Of a stretch of DNA of 64,000 nt, positions 53,608 through 62,464 are shown in pieces. The DNA comes from Thermoflexaceae bacterium (GTDB lineage: Bacteria > Chloroflexota > Dehalococcoidia > Tepidiformales > Tepidiformaceae). A program made the translations under genes and the position numbers. How positions within the stretch are numbered: position 1 is the first letter of the stretch; every line of letters begins with the position of its first letter. Where the stretch lies: positions 62,001 to 126,000 of the forward strand of contig JABTUD010000002.1 of assembly GCA_015075555.1 (NCBI GenBank), written 5' to 3'. The notes under the pieces were generated by a model, which was not told the origin of the DNA, made no database searches, and saw only the letters and a list, made by a program, of their open reading frames with translations.

Positions 53608-55524
53608 CTAACCTCCTCCCAGCACGGAAGCCGGGCCGAATTGGAACTCGTAGGGCCCGCTGAGGCCAAGGAGCTCATCGATCTTGCCTTCGATTTCGGC
53701 GATCTTGAATGGCTGCCCCGCAATCTTGTTGAACGGAACAGCGTCGACCAGGTACTTGCCGCGGATGATGAGCGACAGCTGGCCCGTGTTCATCTCGGGG
53801 ATCAGCACCTTGCCGTAGTTGCGCAGCACCTCGCCCAGGTTGGCGGGGAGAGGGTTGAGGTAACGGAGGTGGGCCGAGGCGACCCTCTTGCCGGACTTGC
53901 GCGCCCGGGCACAGCCGCTCGTGATGGCGCCGTAGGTGCTGCCCCAGCCGAGCACGAGGAGGTCGCCTTCAGGCGGCCCCTGTACTTCCAGCGCGGGGAT
54001 ATCCTGCACCATCCGTTCGACCTTGCCCAGGCGAGCGAGGGTCATGCGATGGTGGTTGCCGGCATCGTAGGCGATGTCACCCGTTTCGCCGGACTTCTCA
54101 ATCCCGCCAATCCGGTGCATCAGCCCCTTCTGGCCGGGAACGGCCCACGGCCGGGCAAGCGTTGCCGGGTCGCGTTCGTACGGGTTGAACTCGCGCGAAC
54201 CGTCGACCGGTTTGGCGTAGTGGTACTCAATGACGGGCAGGTCATCGACGACAGGGACCTTCCATGGCTCGGAGCCGTTGCCCAGGTAGCCATCGCTCAG
54301 CAGGATCACGGGAACCATGTACTTGAGGGCGAGCCGGAAGGCCTCAATCGCCATGGTGAAGCAATCAGATGGTGTGGCCGGGGCCACGACCGCAACCGGC
54401 GAATCGCCGTTGCGCCCAAACAGGGCCTGGAGAAGGTCGGACTGCTCCGTCTTGGTGGGCATGCCGGTGCTTGGTCCCGCGCGCTGCACGTTAATGACGA
54501 CGAGCGGAAGCTCGGTCATGACTGCCAGGTTGAGGGCTTCACTCTTGAGGGCAAGGCCGGGGCCGCTTGTACCCGTGAGGGCCAGTTGACCTCCATAGGC
54601 GATGCCGACCGTCATGCCCATGGCCGCAATCTCGTCTTCGGCCTGGATAGTCTTCACACCAAACGCTTTGAACTTGGAAAGTTCGTGGAGGACGTCCGAA
54701 GCGGGCGTGATCGGGTAGCTGCTGTAGACCAGGGGCAGGCCCGAACGGATGGATGCGGCCAGGCACCCCAGTGCTGTCGCTTCATTCCCGCTGATGTGGC
54801 GGTATGTGCCGGGCTGAACCTCAGCGGCGGGCACCTCGAAGCGGTGGTGGAAGAGCTCCGTGGTCTCGCCGAAATGGTAGCCGGCGCGCAGGGCGCGCAG
54901 GTTGGCATCGAGCACATCCGGGTTGCGGCGAAAGCGGTCGGTCGCCCACTTCACCGTCGTTTCCATGGAGCGGCCATAGAGCCAGAGCACCAGGCCGAGG
55001 GCGTAGAAGTTCCGGCTCTGGAACTTCTGCTTTGCCGGGAGCGGAAGGCCGTCGAGGGCCAGTTCGTTCTGGCGCGTGATGTTGATGCGAACCACCTGCC
55101 ACTTCGAAAGCGTGCCGTCTTCCAGCGGGTTCGAGATGTAGGCCGCCTTCTTCAGGTTGGATTCGGTGAATTCATCCTCATCGACGATGACGAGGCCGCC
55201 GGGGCGAAGGTCACCGATGTTCGTCTTCAGCGCGGCTGGATTCATGGCGATGAGGGCGTCTGGCTGGTCCCCCGGGGTGAGGATATCCGTGCTCGCGAAG
55301 GAGAGCTGGAAGCCCGAGACGCCGGGCAACGACCCGGTGGGGGCGCGTATTTCTGCCGGGAAGTCGGGCAGTGTGGCAATGTCGTTGCCGAAGACGGCGG
55401 AGGTGCGCGTGAACTGCGTGCCGGTCAGCTGCATGCCATCGCCGGAGTCACCGGCGAAGCGAATCGTGACGCGGTCGAGCTTTTCGACGGCGCGCTCCCG
55501 TTGAACTTCGGATTCTGTGGTCAT
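53608..55524 (-). CDS. korA: 2-oxoglutarate (2-oxoacid):ferredoxin oxidoreductase, fused gamma-alpha subunit
   Basis: 638 residues. The N-terminal gamma domain (residues about 18-200; RFAGDSGDGMQLTGTQFT, PDFPAEIRAPTGSLPGVSGFQLSFAS) is fused to an alpha pyrimidine-binding domain (GNEATALGCLAASIRSGLPLVYSSYPITPASDVLHELSKF). This is the KorA/OorA two-subunit arrangement. The likely electron acceptors are the ferredoxins encoded at 18848-19414. AGAGG lies just before the ATG, and the upstream CBS gene ends 9 nt before. Confidence 0.93.
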   Translation of the reverse strand: MTTESEVQRERAVEKLDRVTIRFAGDSGDGMQLTGTQFTRTSAVFGNDIATLPDFPAEIRAPTGSLPGVSGFQLSFASTDILTPGDQPDALIAMNPAALKTNIGDLRPGGLVIVDEDEFTESNLKKAAYISNPLEDGTLSKWQVVRINITRQNELALDGLPLPAKQKFQSRNFYALGLVLWLYGRSMETTVKWATDRFRRNPDVLDANLRALRAGYHFGETTELFHHRFEVPAAEVQPGTYRHISGNEATALGCLAASIRSGLPLVYSSYPITPASDVLHELSKFKAFGVKTIQAEDEIAAMGMTVGIAYGGQLALTGTSGPGLALKSEALNLAVMTELPLVVINVQRAGPSTGMPTKTEQSDLLQALFGRNGDSPVAVVAPATPSDCFTMAIEAFRLALKYMVPVILLSDGYLGNGSEPWKVPVVDDLPVIEYHYAKPVDGSREFNPYERDPATLARPWAVPGQKGLMHRIGGIEKSGETGDIAYDAGNHHRMTLARLGKVERMVQDIPALEVQGPPEGDLLVLGWGSTYGAITSGCARARKSGKRVASAHLRYLNPLPANLGEVLRNYGKVLIPEMNTGQLSLIIRGKYLVDAVPFNKIAGQPFKIAEIEGKIDELLGLSGPYEFQFGPASVLGGG

Positions 55525-55533
55525 GAACCTCTG

Positions 55534-56007
55534 CTATCCACCTTCTCGTTTCTCCATGACCTGGTGGGGCCGTGGAGGCAAATTCAGTACATCCTCGGGA
55601 AACGCCTCGGCAAGCTGCGTGAGCAGGCCCCCGAGACGGACGAGCCCGATCACGCGGCCATCGTCGACCACCGGCAGAGTCCTGTAGTTGAACTGCTGCA
55701 TGGCCGCAATGGCCTCGGCCACCGTCTGGCGCGCCGAGATCGTGCGCGGCTCACGCGTCAGCACGGCCGCATCGAGAGGCTGCTCCCAATCGAAATCATC
55801 GGCTGTGCACTTCAGAAGTAGATCCCGTTCGGTGAAAATGCCCGTCAGCTTCGACTCATCGCCTGCGAGCACGCACGGCTGGGAGCCCTCCTGCATGAGG
55901 GCAACCGCCTTTCTCACGGAGGTGCCGGGAGAAACGAAAACGGGGGCTTCGAGCGGCAATTCAGAAAGCCGCTGATTGATGAAGCGCTTGAGCCGCGAGC
56001 GATCCAT
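55534..56007 (-). CDS. CBS-pair protein (first gene of the kor operon)
   Basis: 157 residues from ATG 56007. Two CBS domains: VSPGTSVRKAVALMQEGSQPCVL...GIFTERDLLLKC and REPRTISARQTVAEAIAAMQQFNYRTLPVV...IGLVRLGGLL. It has no other domain. It precedes korA by 9 nt and should share its mRNA. The open frame extends to 56169, but the upstream part is low in conservation-like features, and a TACACT -10 at 56090-56095 lies inside it. Confidence 0.82.
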   Translation of the reverse strand: MDRSRLKRFINQRLSELPLEAPVFVSPGTSVRKAVALMQEGSQPCVLAGDESKLTGIFTERDLLLKCTADDFDWEQPLDAAVLTREPRTISARQTVAEAIAAMQQFNYRTLPVVDDGRVIGLVRLGGLLTQLAEAFPEDVLNLPPRPHQVMEKREGG

Positions 56008-56089
56008 GCCTACCCGCTGTGTGGTACTCAATGCGGCAGGCCAACTAACGCCTCCGCCCTGAACGGAAACGAAACGCCCTACCTCCGAT

Positions 56090-56095
56090 AGTGTA
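56090..56095 (-). promoter_or_regulatory. -10 box TACACT, candidate kor operon promoter
   Basis: TACACT read on the minus strand would start transcription near 56083, leaving a leader of about 75 nt before the CBS gene ATG at 56007. Confidence 0.45.
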
Positions 56096-56155
56096 CGTCT
56101 TTCGGCGCCGGCGTGCAGCGAGTTGCTTCGGGCAACGCGGCAATGCCGGCACGAA

Positions 56156-57373
56156 TCACCGCGGCCCAATTGCCCCGGCGGCCTTCAGGGCTTCGATATC
56201 ATGCCAGCTGAACCCGGCCTCAAGGAGCACCTGCTCGGTGTGCTCACCATATTCCGGCGCCGGCCGGCGAATGGACCCCGGGCTGCCTTCAAGCTGCACG
56301 GCGGGCCCCACCATGCGCACCGGTCCGCCGCGCGGGTGGTCGAAGGAGGCCACGTAGCCGTTTGCAATCACCTGCGGGTCCTCGACCACCTGTCCGTAGT
56401 CCTGCACCGGGGCAACCGGGAGGCCGCGCTCGCAGAGGTGGCTCACCCAGTCCCACTGGTCGCGACTGCTGAAGATCTCATCAAATACCCGGACAAGCTC
56501 CTGGCGGTTCTGCAGCCGCTCCGTAAAGCCGCAGAAGCGCGGGTCATCGCGAACATCCGGCCGGCCGGTGGCCTCGCAGAACAACGCCCACCAGCGGTCG
56601 CCCGGGATCATGCTGACGGCGATCCAGCGGCCATCCCTGCAGCGGTAGACGTTCCACATCGGGTCCGCCTCTTCGCGCGAACGGCGCGCGGGTACCTGCC
56701 CGGTGAACAGGGTGCCCGTGATATTGAACGACTGCAGCATGACCTGGCCGCCAAGGAGCGATGCTTCCACCTGCTGGCCCTCTCCCGTGCGGGCACGGTG
56801 CCAGAGGGCCAGCAGAATCCCATACGAAAGGGCCATTGCCCCCACGTGGTCGGCCATTCCAGCGAAGGCGGGAAATGGAGGCCCCTCCGGCGGCCCCTGC
56901 ATCATCATGGTGCCACCGCGCGCCTGGCCAAGGATGTCCATTGCCGGCCACTTCCGGTGTGGCCCCTTCGAGCCATACCCGCTGGCGGTCGCATAGATGA
57001 TCCCGGGGTTGCGCGCCTTCAGGTCTTCGTAGCCGAGGCATAGCTTCTCCATCACGCCCTGGCGCATGTTCTGCACGAAGACGTCGGCAGTCTCGATGAG
57101 GCGCAGGAGGGCTTCGCGCCCTTCGGGATGCTTGAGGTCGAGCACGATGCTGCGCTTATTCCGGTTGTGGCTTTCGAAGTAATGATTGAGCGGGCCGCCG
57201 GCAACTGTGACCCCACGGCCCGGGTCGGGCGAATCTGGGCCCTCAACCTTGATGACATCGGCGCCGAAGTCGGCCAGCATCGCCGAGGCGTAGGTGCCCT
57301 GCTGCCAGATGGTGCAGTCGATAACCTTGAGGCCAGAGAGCGGTAGGCCGGTGTGGGGGACTTCGGGGAACAT
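56156..57373 (-). CDS. CaiB/BaiF class III CoA-transferase
   Basis: 405 residues from ATG 57373 (GAGG 6 nt upstream). Family III CoA-transferase: LSGLKVIDCTIWQQGTYASAMLADFGADVIKVE, NRNKRSIVLDLKHPEGREALLRLIETADVFVQNMRQGVMEKL and the C-terminal GEHTEQVL. The catalytic Asp expected after the first glycine-rich loop would lie in the NPGIIYATASGYG...MDILGQARGG region. It moves CoA between carboxylic acids; substrates are unknown. It may supply CoA esters to the enoyl-CoA hydratase encoded elsewhere. Confidence 0.88.
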   Translation of the reverse strand: MFPEVPHTGLPLSGLKVIDCTIWQQGTYASAMLADFGADVIKVEGPDSPDPGRGVTVAGGPLNHYFESHNRNKRSIVLDLKHPEGREALLRLIETADVFVQNMRQGVMEKLCLGYEDLKARNPGIIYATASGYGSKGPHRKWPAMDILGQARGGTMMMQGPPEGPPFPAFAGMADHVGAMALSYGILLALWHRARTGEGQQVEASLLGGQVMLQSFNITGTLFTGQVPARRSREEADPMWNVYRCRDGRWIAVSMIPGDRWWALFCEATGRPDVRDDPRFCGFTERLQNRQELVRVFDEIFSSRDQWDWVSHLCERGLPVAPVQDYGQVVEDPQVIANGYVASFDHPRGGPVRMVGPAVQLEGSPGSIRRPAPEYGEHTEQVLLEAGFSWHDIEALKAAGAIGPR

Positions 57374-57477
57374 TGGGCACCTCGCTGCACGGGGTCTTCG
57401 GGGCGAATCATGGGGAGGGCAGAAGCGGCTGGCAAGCTCATGGCGACGCCACGACACCCCCTGACGCACCGATCGCC

Positions 57478-57483
57478 TAAGAT
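57478..57483 (+). promoter_or_regulatory. -10 box TAAGAT, leaderless start of the dNTPase gene
   Basis: TAAGAT ends 8 nt before the ATG at 57492. Confidence 0.5.
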
Positions 57484-57491
57484 TCGCAGCG

Positions 57492-58559
57492 ATGGACCTG
57501 TCAGTCGTGCGCGGGCGCCTCGAAGCGGCGGAGGAGCGGCTCAGCCCCTTTGCTGCGCGCAGCAAAGCCAGCCACGGGCGGGCCGTTCCGGAAGAGCCTT
57601 CGCCGCTGCGGACGGCCTTCCAGCGGGACCGGGATCGCATTCTCCACACCCGCGCGTTTCGCCGCCTGAAGCACAAGACCCAGGTGTACATAGCCCCTGC
57701 CGGGGACCACTTCGTCACGCGCCTCACGCATACGCTGGAGGTCGCCCAGGTGGCGCGAACCATCACGCGGGCGCTCAACCTGAACGAGGACCTGGCCGAG
57801 GCAGCGGCGCTCGGGCACGACATCGGCCACGGCCCGTTCGGGCACGCCGGGGAAGAGGCTCTCGCCGAGTGCCTCCCCGAAGGGTTCCGGCACAACTACC
57901 AGTCGGTGCGGGTGCTCGAACACCTGGAAAACGGGGGGCGCGGGCTGAACCTGACTTTCGAGGTGCTCGATGCCATCGGCAAGTCGAGCAAGACGCGCGA
58001 CGACATCCTTTCGGAAGGCTGGGGCATCCCGGCCACTCTCGAAGGGCAGGCGGTCAAGGTCGCCGACGCCATCGCCTACCTGAACCACGACATCCTCGAC
58101 GCCGTACGTGCGGGCGTGATCGAAGAGCGCGACCTCCCCCTCTCGACCCGCCAGGAGCTTGGCGATTCGCATGGCGCGCGCATCAACACGCTGGTGAGCG
58201 ACATCGTCGAGGCGAGCTGGGACGCAACCGGCGAGCAGACCGGCGCAGGCGCCGCGCCCGCAATCCGCTTCAGTCCCCGCATTCACGACGTGGCAAACGA
58301 GCTGCGGGAGTTCATGTTCCAACGTGTCTACCACTATGAACAGACGCTTCGCGACGCGGAGCGGGGAAAGAGCGTCGTCCACTTCCTCTTCCGGCACTTC
58401 GTGACCAACCCCGGGGGCATCTCGCCGGACTACTCCCGCCCGGACGATTCCGTCGAGCGGCGCGCGGCTGACTACGTGAGCGGCATGACCGACCGGTTCG
58501 CCATCCGGCTTGCCCGGGAGCTGGGCTGCGACGACGCCATCGGCTGGGAGCAGGGGTGA
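57492..58559 (+). CDS. Deoxyguanosinetriphosphate triphosphohydrolase-like protein
   Basis: 355 residues. HD-domain dNTPase: AFQRDRDRILHTRAFRRLKHKTQVY, RLTHTLEVAQVARTI, metal-binding GHDIGHGPFGHAGEEAL, and GQAVKVADAIAYLNHDI. It hydrolyses dNTPs to the nucleoside and tripolyphosphate, controlling dNTP pools. It is placed upstream of dnaG, as in many bacteria, although here one envelope protein gene intervenes. Confidence 0.92.
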   Translation: MDLSVVRGRLEAAEERLSPFAARSKASHGRAVPEEPSPLRTAFQRDRDRILHTRAFRRLKHKTQVYIAPAGDHFVTRLTHTLEVAQVARTITRALNLNEDLAEAAALGHDIGHGPFGHAGEEALAECLPEGFRHNYQSVRVLEHLENGGRGLNLTFEVLDAIGKSSKTRDDILSEGWGIPATLEGQAVKVADAIAYLNHDILDAVRAGVIEERDLPLSTRQELGDSHGARINTLVSDIVEASWDATGEQTGAGAAPAIRFSPRIHDVANELREFMFQRVYHYEQTLRDAERGKSVVHFLFRHFVTNPGGISPDYSRPDDSVERRAADYVSGMTDRFAIRLARELGCDDAIGWEQG

Positions 58560-58634
58560 AGCAGCGCTCTCCGCGCTGCATTGCGAGTACAGGAGGTCGC
58601 CGGGATAATCGAGCGGGGGCCCACCGCACGCTTA

Positions 58635-60185
58635 ATGAGTGATCGCTACGGATCGCAGCCACCCGACGACGAACCCGTGATCGGCGCACCCGGCCCGCCG
58701 CGCACCGCGCCTCCCCCTCCCCCTCGCCCGCCCGTGATAGGCGGCTACCGCGAAGAACCCGAAGAGACCTGGGAGTACGACGACGAGCCGTACGACGACG
58801 ACGACGGCTATGGCGACGACGACGATTACTACTGGGACGACTTCTACGACTCAACCCCGGCCCGGCAGCCAATGTTCTACGTCTTCATCGCGCTGGCCGC
58901 CATTGTCGGAGGGATCTTCATCTTCCTCCTCTACTCCCTGGTGGCCGGTGACGGCGACAGCAATGACAGGAAGGCGGCCGACTTCAAAGTCCTCATCGAC
59001 CAGCCCGTAGCCAATGAGAGAATTGAGGCCGGCAAAGATTTCACCATCGCCGTGCGTGCAACCGCCACGGAGGCGATCACGCTCCTGGAGCTGCAGGTGA
59101 ACGGCCAACCGGTCGACCAGTACGTTCCCCAGTCGCCCGCCCCCTCGGACCTGGTCTACACCGCCACCTTCAACTGGCGTTTTGCCGCCAAGGGCGAATA
59201 CAAGATCACGGTCAAGGTCACCTCGGAATCGGGGGCCACGAAGCTCTCCGACCAGGTCTCGGTGACTGCATATGAAGGAATCGGCGATAGGCCCGTGAGC
59301 ATCGCTGGCAAGGTGCTGGCTTCGGTGAGCATGCGCATGGGCCCGGGCGAGAACTTCGAGGCGGTCGGACGCCTGAACCCGGGGCAGGAAGTGAAGGTGA
59401 TCGGAAAAACGCGCGATTCAGAGTGGCTGCTCCTTGAGGAAGGGGGCCAGCGCTGGGTGCCGCGAACTGCTATCGAGCTGGGCGAATCCCTGGCGCTGGT
59501 GCCGATTAAGGAGCCCACGCCCGTGCCTGCGACCCCTTCGCCCACCTCGGCAGCCTCCCCCTCGCCGTCGCCGAGCCCGTCTCCCACAACCAGCCCGAAC
59601 GCGCCCGACTTCGCACCGACCAACGCCGTGCTGATCAATGGCGGCGCCAGGCTCCGCGTGACGGTCGCCAACCTGAGCAGCAACCCATTCAACGGCTCCC
59701 TGGTGGTTTCCGTGGCCGGGGTAGCGCCGGGTACCCTTACCCAGGCATTTGGCGTGCAGATCCCGGCGAACGGGAACGGCTCGGTGGAGTTCGAGATCGA
59801 TCCGCCCGCGACCACCCAGAAGACGGCCCAGGTGAAGGTGGACCCCGACAACGCTATCAAGGAAGGGAACGAGGACAACAACGCCGCCTCGTTCGGCCTC
59901 CAGCCGCCCCTGGAGCAACCTGAAATCGTAATCTCCGGCGCCCAGGTCACTGCGGCCGGGATTACCGTCACCATCAAGAACAACGGTGGCGCGCTGGCCG
60001 CGTCCACCGTCGTCGTCCGCATCAAGCTTGGAGGCGCCGAGACTGCGAAGTCTCAGCAGCTCGCGCTCGCCAAGGGCCAGAGCGTTACCTTCCCCGACAT
60101 CGCCAAACCCGGCAGCGGCCCCGCGACCATTGAAGTGTCGGTCAACGGCCAGGTGATGGCGTCCGGTCCAATCACAATCCCTTAG
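58635..60185 (+). CDS. Membrane-anchored SH3b/CARDB envelope protein
   Basis: 516 residues from ATG 58635. Pro-rich N terminus, a strongly acidic Asp/Tyr tract (about 45-72), a transmembrane helix (80-104), an Ig-like region, a bacterial SH3 domain (about 225-290; MRMGPGENFEAVGRLNPGQEVKVIG, WVPRTAI), a Pro/Ser/Thr linker, and two CARDB-like beta-sandwiches (DPDNAIKEGNEDNN signature). A cytoplasmic acidic tail with external adhesion or wall-binding modules is predicted. GATAAT at 58603 is a possible -10. Confidence 0.75.
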   Translation: MSDRYGSQPPDDEPVIGAPGPPRTAPPPPPRPPVIGGYREEPEETWEYDDEPYDDDDGYGDDDDYYWDDFYDSTPARQPMFYVFIALAAIVGGIFIFLLYSLVAGDGDSNDRKAADFKVLIDQPVANERIEAGKDFTIAVRATATEAITLLELQVNGQPVDQYVPQSPAPSDLVYTATFNWRFAAKGEYKITVKVTSESGATKLSDQVSVTAYEGIGDRPVSIAGKVLASVSMRMGPGENFEAVGRLNPGQEVKVIGKTRDSEWLLLEEGGQRWVPRTAIELGESLALVPIKEPTPVPATPSPTSAASPSPSPSPSPTTSPNAPDFAPTNAVLINGGARLRVTVANLSSNPFNGSLVVSVAGVAPGTLTQAFGVQIPANGNGSVEFEIDPPATTQKTAQVKVDPDNAIKEGNEDNNAASFGLQPPLEQPEIVISGAQVTAAGITVTIKNNGGALAASTVVVRIKLGGAETAKSQQLALAKGQSVTFPDIAKPGSGPATIEVSVNGQVMASGPITIP

Positions 60186-60272
60186 CGGCGACTCCACCGG
60201 GAGCGCGGTGACGTAACCGCGGGCCAACGTTCAGGAGCGGTGCCGCGCGCCATCAGGTGGCGCCGGAGCGGT

Positions 60273-60278
60273 TAGGAT
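60273..60278 (+). promoter_or_regulatory. -10 box TAGGAT, leaderless start of dnaG
   Basis: TAGGAT ends 6 nt before the GTG at 60285. Confidence 0.55.
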
Positions 60279-60284
60279 CAGCGT

Positions 60285-62135
60285 GTGGACGTAGTTGAGG
60301 AGATAAAGCGCAAGCTCGACCTGGCCGAGTACATCGGGCGCACGGTGCCGCTGCATAAGAGCGGGCGCAGCCTTCGCGGCCTCTGCCCGTTCCATTCTGA
60401 AAAGACGCCCTCGTTCTACGTGTTCCCCGACCGGGGCACATGGCGTTGTTTCGGCAGCTGCGGGGAAGGCGGTGACCTCTTCACCTTCGTGCAGAAGCGC
60501 GACAACCTGGATTTCCGGGGCGCCATTCGCCAGCTCGCCGCTGAGGCGGGCGTTCAGCTTTCGGCCGAGGCCGCGCAACGGCGCAGCAAGATCGAGCGGC
60601 TTGGAGGAGTTGTCTCGGCGGCAGTGGACTACTATCAGCGGCGGCTGAGAGATCCTTCCGCGAGCGAGGCACGCGACTATGTGCGTGAACGACGGGGGCT
60701 CACCCAGGAGACGGTCGAGGCCTTTCGCATCGGCTGGGCGCCCGACGAATGGCACGCCCTGCACGATTACCTCTCTGGCCGCGGATACGACGAGGAAGAG
60801 GCGCTGGCAGCCGGGCTGCTGGTTAGGCCGGAGAGCGGCGGGCGCCCGCACGATCGCTTCCGGGGGCGGATGATCATCCCCATCGCCGACGAGCGCGGCC
60901 AGTTCATCGGCCTTGGGGGCCGGTCGCTCCGTGGTGAAGAGCCAAAGTACCTCAATTCGCCCCAGTCAGACCTGTTCGACAAGGGGCGCACCCTGTTTGG
61001 GCTCGACCTCGCTGGCGACGCCATCCGCGCGACGGGCACCGCCGTGGTGGTCGAAGGCTACATGGACGTCATCGGCCCCTGGCAGGCCGGCTACCGGAAC
61101 GTTGTGGCAACCATGGGAACCTCCCTCACCGAACACCACGCGGCCCTGCTGCGCCGCTATGCGAAGCGCATAGTGCTCGCCATGGACCCCGATGCCGCCG
61201 GCCTGGCCGCTGCCGAACGCGCCGGGGGACTCTTCCTTTCTCTTGCCTCACCCGAACTGATGGCACGTTCCGCCCGCTCGGCCGAACAGCTAACGCGGGG
61301 CGCCGAACTGGAGCTCCGCGTGGCGCCGCTCCCACCGGGCAAGGACCCCGACGAAGTGGCCCGTGACAGCCCGGCGGCATGGGAGAAGGCAATCGCCGGT
61401 GCGCTCCCCTTTGCGGAGTTCCTCCTCAACCGACTGATGGAGGCGGAGCAGCCCGAGTCCCCCCTCCAGGCGCGGCAGGTGGTCGACCGGCTGCGGCCCG
61501 TGCTGCTGGCGGTCGCCGACCCGGTTGAGCGGGCGATGTACGTGCAGCGGATTGCGCGCCGGCTGGGCGTCACGGAGCAGGCCGTGCTCGAAAGGGTGAA
61601 GCAGGGCGCCCACGTTCCCCGCGGCCCCCGGGCGGCGCCCTCCCGGGCTGAGGCTCCTTCACCAGAACAAACGCTGCTGGCCATCCTCGTGCAGAACCCC
61701 CTCCTGCGGGCAGAGGTGCGCCCGCTCCCGCCCGACCTGTTCGCCTCGGCGCTCGACCGGGAGGCGTTCTTGCGCTGGCTGCATGCCGAAAACGGGGGCG
61801 ACGCCCAGCCCGATGACCCGGTGGCGGACCATCTTGGAGATCTCTCCCGGCGGCGCCTGCCACCGTTTTCGCCCGATGACGCCCGGCGAGCGGTGCGCGA
61901 GAAGATTCGCGAGATCGGGCGCGATCGCCTCATCCAGCGGCAGATGGCAGTGACAGAAGAACTGGCGACGGCGGAGCGCACCCTCGGCGCCAACCGCGTG
62001 GCCGAAGTCTCAAACGAAGTCTGGCGCGGAGCGCTGCCCCCGGATGAGAGCATGGCCCTGGCCGAAACGGTAATCGAGGAGCTTGAGCTCGGGCTCAGTA
62101 TTCACCGGCGGGAAGAGAGCACCAGCCGGCGGTAG
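60285..62135 (+). CDS. dnaG: DNA primase
   Basis: 616 residues. CHC2 zinc finger at residues 34-59 (Cys34, His37, Cys55, Cys59; the last pair is CFGSC, one residue wider than the usual CFGC), catalytic core with QSDLFDKGRTLFGLDLA, Toprim domain (VVVEGYMDVIG, AMDPDAAG, PPGKDPDEV) and a C-terminal helicase-interaction-like region (LLAILVQNPLLR). It synthesises RNA primers for replication. rpoD, its frequent neighbour, is not downstream. Confidence 0.95.
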   Translation: MDVVEEIKRKLDLAEYIGRTVPLHKSGRSLRGLCPFHSEKTPSFYVFPDRGTWRCFGSCGEGGDLFTFVQKRDNLDFRGAIRQLAAEAGVQLSAEAAQRRSKIERLGGVVSAAVDYYQRRLRDPSASEARDYVRERRGLTQETVEAFRIGWAPDEWHALHDYLSGRGYDEEEALAAGLLVRPESGGRPHDRFRGRMIIPIADERGQFIGLGGRSLRGEEPKYLNSPQSDLFDKGRTLFGLDLAGDAIRATGTAVVVEGYMDVIGPWQAGYRNVVATMGTSLTEHHAALLRRYAKRIVLAMDPDAAGLAAAERAGGLFLSLASPELMARSARSAEQLTRGAELELRVAPLPPGKDPDEVARDSPAAWEKAIAGALPFAEFLLNRLMEAEQPESPLQARQVVDRLRPVLLAVADPVERAMYVQRIARRLGVTEQAVLERVKQGAHVPRGPRAAPSRAEAPSPEQTLLAILVQNPLLRAEVRPLPPDLFASALDREAFLRWLHAENGGDAQPDDPVADHLGDLSRRRLPPFSPDDARRAVREKIREIGRDRLIQRQMAVTEELATAERTLGANRVAEVSNEVWRGALPPDESMALAETVIEELELGLSIHRREESTSRR

Positions 62136-62248
62136 TACGGGCAGGAAGCAGCCCGATTACTCCGAATCCTCGCGCATTACGCTGCGTGGAACCCCTTCCC
62201 CAAGGCGCGAACTTAACCTTAGCGCCTGCAAAAATTACATTTACCATC

Positions 62249-62278
62249 TTGACACCATACGTCCACCAGGAGTATTAC
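62249..62278 (+). promoter_or_regulatory. Strong TTGACA promoter with AT-rich upstream element
   Basis: A perfect -35 TTGACA (62249-62254) is followed, after 18 nt, by TATTAC (62273-62278), with start expected near 62286. Immediately upstream, AAAAATTACATTTACC looks like an UP element. This is the most AT-rich and most consensus-like -35 promoter I see in the window. Confidence 0.65.
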
Positions 62279-62285
62279 ATACCGC

Positions 62286-62404
62286 ACGGTCGGCAAAACG
62301 GCCGGAAGAAGCGGGAGGTGCCTTTCCCTATGCGCAGTGTCAACTGGTAATAAGGGTCGCACCCAAAGTAGAAGGCGGGCTCACGAGGCCCGCCTTCGCA
62401 TTTC
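62286..62404 (+). ncRNA. Candidate small RNA of about 115 nt, unknown family
   Basis: The region runs from the TTGACA promoter start site to an intrinsic terminator and contains no convincing gene. Near its 5' end CGGTCG (62287-62292) can pair with CGGCCG (62299-62304) around a GCAAAA loop. A 6-codon frame (ATG 62330) has GGGAGG at 11-nt spacing, but it is too short to trust. I compared it with SRP RNA, tRNA and 6S RNA features and do not recognise it. The rest of 62136-62464 holds no gene. Confidence 0.5.
62371..62404. terminator. Rho-independent terminator, possibly bidirectional
   Basis: GAAGGCGGGC (62371-62380) pairs perfectly with GCCCGCCTTC (62388-62397) around a 7-nt loop, followed by GCATTTCC. 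On the minus strand TACTTTGGG follows, so it may also end the convergent glycosyltransferase operon. Confidence 0.75.
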
Positions 62405-62464
62405 CAGGCGTTATTGCCCGGGTCAGGGGTCCGGCTCGCCGCGCCGGTTGCCGGGTGGGGGCGT

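Noticed and set aside
53641-55821. 726-residue plus-strand open frame antisense to korA
   Set aside because: It is a GC-driven shadow: codon positions mirror korA, the peptide shows no domain, and korA on the minus strand has all family motifs.
62330-62350. 6-codon ORF in the candidate small RNA
   Set aside because: Too short to support; ribosome binding site spacing is long and no downstream gene exists that it could attenuate.
62286-62370. Possible SRP (4.5S) RNA because of a GGAAGAAGC-like string
   Set aside because: The conserved tetraloop helix around GGAA with flanking AGCAGCC/GGTC pairing cannot be formed; only a superficial match.
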